7,147 nt of DNA from DASXIW01 sp036497785 (lineage in GTDB: Bacteria > Pseudomonadota > Alphaproteobacteria > Acetobacterales > Acetobacteraceae). The position numbers and the translations under genes are program-made. The first letter of the stretch is position 1. Each line of letters starts with the position of its first letter. The notes beneath the pieces are model-generated. The model was given only the letters and a program-made list of their open reading frames with translations, had not been told where the DNA came from and did no database searches. The stretch spans positions 1 through 7,147 of the forward strand of contig DASXIW010000205.1 of the NCBI GenBank assembly GCA_036497785.1. Direction: 5' to 3'. This document shows, piece after piece, positions 5,025-7,147 of the stretch.

Positions 5025-6488
5025 ATGCGGCCGGGAGAGTCGCGACTGGCGCCCGGCCGCGCCCTTCTCTGGCTGATCCTGGCCGCCACGGCGTTCCGGC
5101 TGGTCATGGCCGGAACGCTGGGCCTGGGCATCGACGAAAGCTACGTCGTCGCTGCCGGGCGCGACTTCCATCTCGGCTATTTTGACCATCCGCCGGCGGT
5201 CTGGTGGCTTTCGGCCGGAATCGCCCGGCTGACCGGCAGCGAAGCCGCCTGGGTGGTGCGGCTGCCCTTCATCGCGCTCGCCGCCCTGTCCACCTGGCTG
5301 ACGTACCAGCTGACGGCGCTGCTGTTCTCGCGCCCCGCCGGCCTGTGGGCCGCCACCGCGTTCACCCTGTCGCCGGTCCTGGGCGTTACGACCGGCGGAT
5401 GGGTGCTGCCCGACGGGCCTTTGGTATGCGCCCTCCTGGCGGCGGCCTGCTGCCTGGTGCAGGCCCTTCCGGGACGCGGCTGGGGCTGGTGGTTGGGGGC
5501 GGGGCTATGCGCGGGGCTCGCCCTGATGTCGAAATACACGGCGGGGCTGGTGCTCGCCGGCGCGCTGGTGGCGATCATGACCCAGCCCACGCATCGCCAC
5601 TGGCTGGCGCGGCCGCAACCCTATGTCGCGGCACTGCTGGCGCTGTTCCTGTTCCTGCCGGAATTGGCCTGGAACGCGCAGCACCACTGGGTCTCATTCG
5701 CCTTCCAGGGCGGCCGCGCGGCCACACGTCGCTTCCGGCCATTCGGCCCGCTGGCCACGCTGGGCGGTGAGGCGCTGTTCCTGCTGCCCTGGATATGGCT
5801 GGGGCTGATCGTGAATTTCCTGCGCGGGCTGCGCGCCGGCCCATCCGGCTGGGGCCCGTGGCTGCTGTGCTGGCTCGCCTTCCTGCCAGTGACGCTGTTC
5901 GCCGTCATCTCGTTCTGGTCAACCGGCGTGCTGTTCCACTGGGCCGCGCCGGGCTATCTGTTCCTATTCCCCCTGCTGGGCGTCACGTTGCAATCCTGGC
6001 GCCCCGCCCGCGCCTGGGCCGCCGCCACGGCCGCCCTGCTTTGCCTCGCTTTGCTGGCGACCGCGACCGAACTGCGCTGGCACTGGATCGCATTCTTCGC
6101 GCCGAACGCCGACCCGGCCCTGCAGGCGCTGGACTGGATGCCGCTGCGTCCGGCGCTGGCCGCCCGTGGTCTGCTGCAAGGCCGTCCGATCGCAGGGCCG
6201 GGTTGGGCCGATACCGGCAAGATCAGCTACGCGCTGGGCGGCAACCCCAACGTGCTGTGCCTGAACACCGACGACCGCGAATTCGGCTTCGGCCGCACGC
6301 CTGCCGATTTGGTCGGACAGGACATATTGATCGTGGCGCCCGGTCTGTCGTCCGCGCAAATGCAGGCCCGCTATGGTGCGATCTTCGACAGCATCGAAAC
6401 GCTCGCACCCGTCACGCTGGGATTTCCCGGACGCTCCGGCGTGACGATTCCGCTATTTGTCGGACACCACCTACGGCGTTGGCCCTGA
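5025..6488 (+). CDS. GT39/PMT-type membrane glycosyltransferase (ArnT-like superfamily)
   Basis: 487 aa, very hydrophobic, with about ten or more transmembrane stretches in the first 350 residues (for example about 13-32, 80-100, 132-147, 156-185, 200-213, 246-266, 278-297, 309-322, 330-346). The first periplasmic loop carries the superfamily hallmark Asp37-Glu38 (GIDESY) followed by GYFDHPP (51-57), and a second acidic site is Asp130 in LPDGPL. These match the polyprenyl-phosphate-sugar-dependent glycosyltransferases (PMT_2/ArnT, GT39/GT83), which move a sugar from a lipid carrier to lipid or protein acceptors on the outer face of the inner membrane. A soluble C-terminal part (about 350-487) follows. 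The donor sugar and acceptor cannot be told. The ATG is 4 bp after the hydrolase stop with only a weak AGG upstream, suggesting translational coupling. Its role next to a catabolic module is not obvious. Confidence 0.87.
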   Translation: MRPGESRLAPGRALLWLILAATAFRLVMAGTLGLGIDESYVVAAGRDFHLGYFDHPPAVWWLSAGIARLTGSEAAWVVRLPFIALAALSTWLTYQLTALLFSRPAGLWAATAFTLSPVLGVTTGGWVLPDGPLVCALLAAACCLVQALPGRGWGWWLGAGLCAGLALMSKYTAGLVLAGALVAIMTQPTHRHWLARPQPYVAALLALFLFLPELAWNAQHHWVSFAFQGGRAATRRFRPFGPLATLGGEALFLLPWIWLGLIVNFLRGLRAGPSGWGPWLLCWLAFLPVTLFAVISFWSTGVLFHWAAPGYLFLFPLLGVTLQSWRPARAWAAATAALLCLALLATATELRWHWIAFFAPNADPALQALDWMPLRPALAARGLLQGRPIAGPGWADTGKISYALGGNPNVLCLNTDDREFGFGRTPADLVGQDILIVAPGLSSAQMQARYGAIFDSIETLAPVTLGFPGRSGVTIPLFVGHHLRRWP

Positions 6489-6502
6489 CGAAGAAGGACG
6501 GG

Positions 6503-7147
6503 TCACGCCGCCAGATGTCGCATACCCGGCTGCCCCAGGAATTCATGTGGCCCGACATGGATCAGCTCGCCCTGCGTATCCAGCCAGATTCGCCCGCCTA
6601 TGTCCCGCCAGCGCCGGCAGAACGTATAGTCCTCGCTGAGGTAATGGCCGGTTTCACGGTCGATCATGCAATCGAACAGGGCGTATTGGTTCGGGCTCAG
6701 GCTCGGCGTGGCGGCGGTGTGGGCGGCGGTGTAATTTGTGTGCGGATAGGCGGCGATCATGCGGTCCAGGGTCTGGCGTTTGATCAGCATGAAGCCGGTG
6801 CCGGCATATTCGCCTGTGACGAACCCATCCCGCCGCGCCAGTTCCGCGCCTTCGCAGGGTGTGCCGACATAGCGAAGCGGCGCCGTTTCCACCGATTCAC
6901 CGCCCCGGGCCCGGGCCGGGGCGGCGGTGTCCCAATCGATCAGCTTCAGCGGATACATCCCGGCCACGATGTCCTGGTCGAAGCGCCGCATGCGCAGCAC
7001 CTGATCGACGGTGAAGCCGGTATCGGCGTCCACGAACAGCAGATGCGTGGCGGTGGGCATGTCCAGGAGACGCGCCACCAGCGCGTTGCGGCTGCAGGTG
7101 ATCAGGGAATCATACCCCAGCAGCTCGATGGAAACGGCCATGCCAGT
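6503..7147 (-). CDS. Putative GT-A-fold glycosyltransferase, N-terminus cut off by the window
   Basis: The frame runs from the window edge (7147) to a TGA at 6505-6503, about 214 visible codons. An ATG at 7141-7139 exists, but the frame is open upstream and the residues there fit the middle of a first strand, so the true start probably lies outside. Features are LITCSRNALVARLL, then a hydrophobic strand ending in Asp-Ala-Asp (LLFVDADTGF, codons 7030-7022), a DxD-type motif as in metal-binding GT-A enzymes. After this come DIVAGMYPLK, GFVTGEYAGTGFMLIKR, YALFDCMID and SEDYTFCRRWRDIGG, the last resembling the acidic catalytic/acceptor segment of such folds, then IWLDT and a terminal His-rich HVGPHEFLG. 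From memory, similar proteins in alphaproteobacteria are annotated as hypothetical or glycosyltransferase. Donor and acceptor are unknown. It converges on the GT39 gene with a 14-bp gap and no hairpin between them. Confidence 0.82.
   Translation of the reverse strand, partial: TGMAVSIELLGYDSLITCSRNALVARLLDMPTATHLLFVDADTGFTVDQVLRMRRFDQDIVAGMYPLKLIDWDTAAPARARGGESVETAPLRYVGTPCEGAELARRDGFVTGEYAGTGFMLIKRQTLDRMIAAYPHTNYTAAHTAATPSLSPNQYALFDCMIDRETGHYLSEDYTFCRRWRDIGGRIWLDTQGELIHVGPHEFLGQPGMRHLAA

Noticed and set aside
4154..5131. 325-codon minus-strand frame opposite the FAH hydrolase
   Set aside because: Antisense shadow of a well-supported hydrolase; low-complexity composition and no family motifs.

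Overview
The window is a dense, GC-rich stretch of bacterial chromosome. Third codon positions are strongly G/C, which produces many long spurious antisense frames. Gene content (a sugar-acid dehydratase of the IlvD/Edd family, short-chain dehydrogenases, a FAH-family hydrolase, a GT39-type membrane glycosyltransferase) and the style of the intergenic repeats suggest an alphaproteobacterium, possibly Acetobacteraceae/Rhodospirillales. That placement is inference from protein style; no rRNA or marker gene is present.

Layout. At the left edge is the 5' part of a minus-strand short-chain dehydrogenase (SDR), start at 680, cut by the window before its stop. A 69-bp divergent spacer separates it from a plus-strand series: an NTF2/SnoaL-like protein (750-1208), an IlvD/Edd-family aldonate dehydratase (1297-3093), a BDH2-like SDR (3121-3870), a 304-bp spacer, a FAH-family hydrolase (4175-5020) and, 4 bp later, a GT39/PMT-type membrane protein (5025-6488). 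A convergent minus-strand GT-A-like glycosyltransferase (6503 to beyond 7147) has lost its N-terminus to the window edge.

How the genes work together. The dehydratase, the BDH2-like SDR and the FAH hydrolase fit the known non-phosphorylative 'diketo-acid' route for sugar acids. An aldonate is dehydrated to a 2-keto-3-deoxy acid, oxidised at C4 to a 2,4-diketo-3-deoxy acid, and cleaved hydrolytically to pyruvate plus a 2-hydroxy acid: glycolate from pentonates such as L-arabonate or D-xylonate, L-lactate from 6-deoxyhexonates such as L-fuconate. Key residues are present in all three enzymes. The exact sugar cannot be read from the sequence. The NTF2-like protein is probably co-transcribed, with unknown role. 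No transporter, regulator, sugar dehydrogenase or lactonase lies in the window.

The 304-bp spacer holds two copies, in opposite orientation, of a roughly 54-bp element made of two small hairpins. Base changes between the copies keep one stem paired, as in REP/BIME-like elements. This is the most distinctive non-coding signal here. I found no RNA genes, CRISPR array, insertion sequence or origin.
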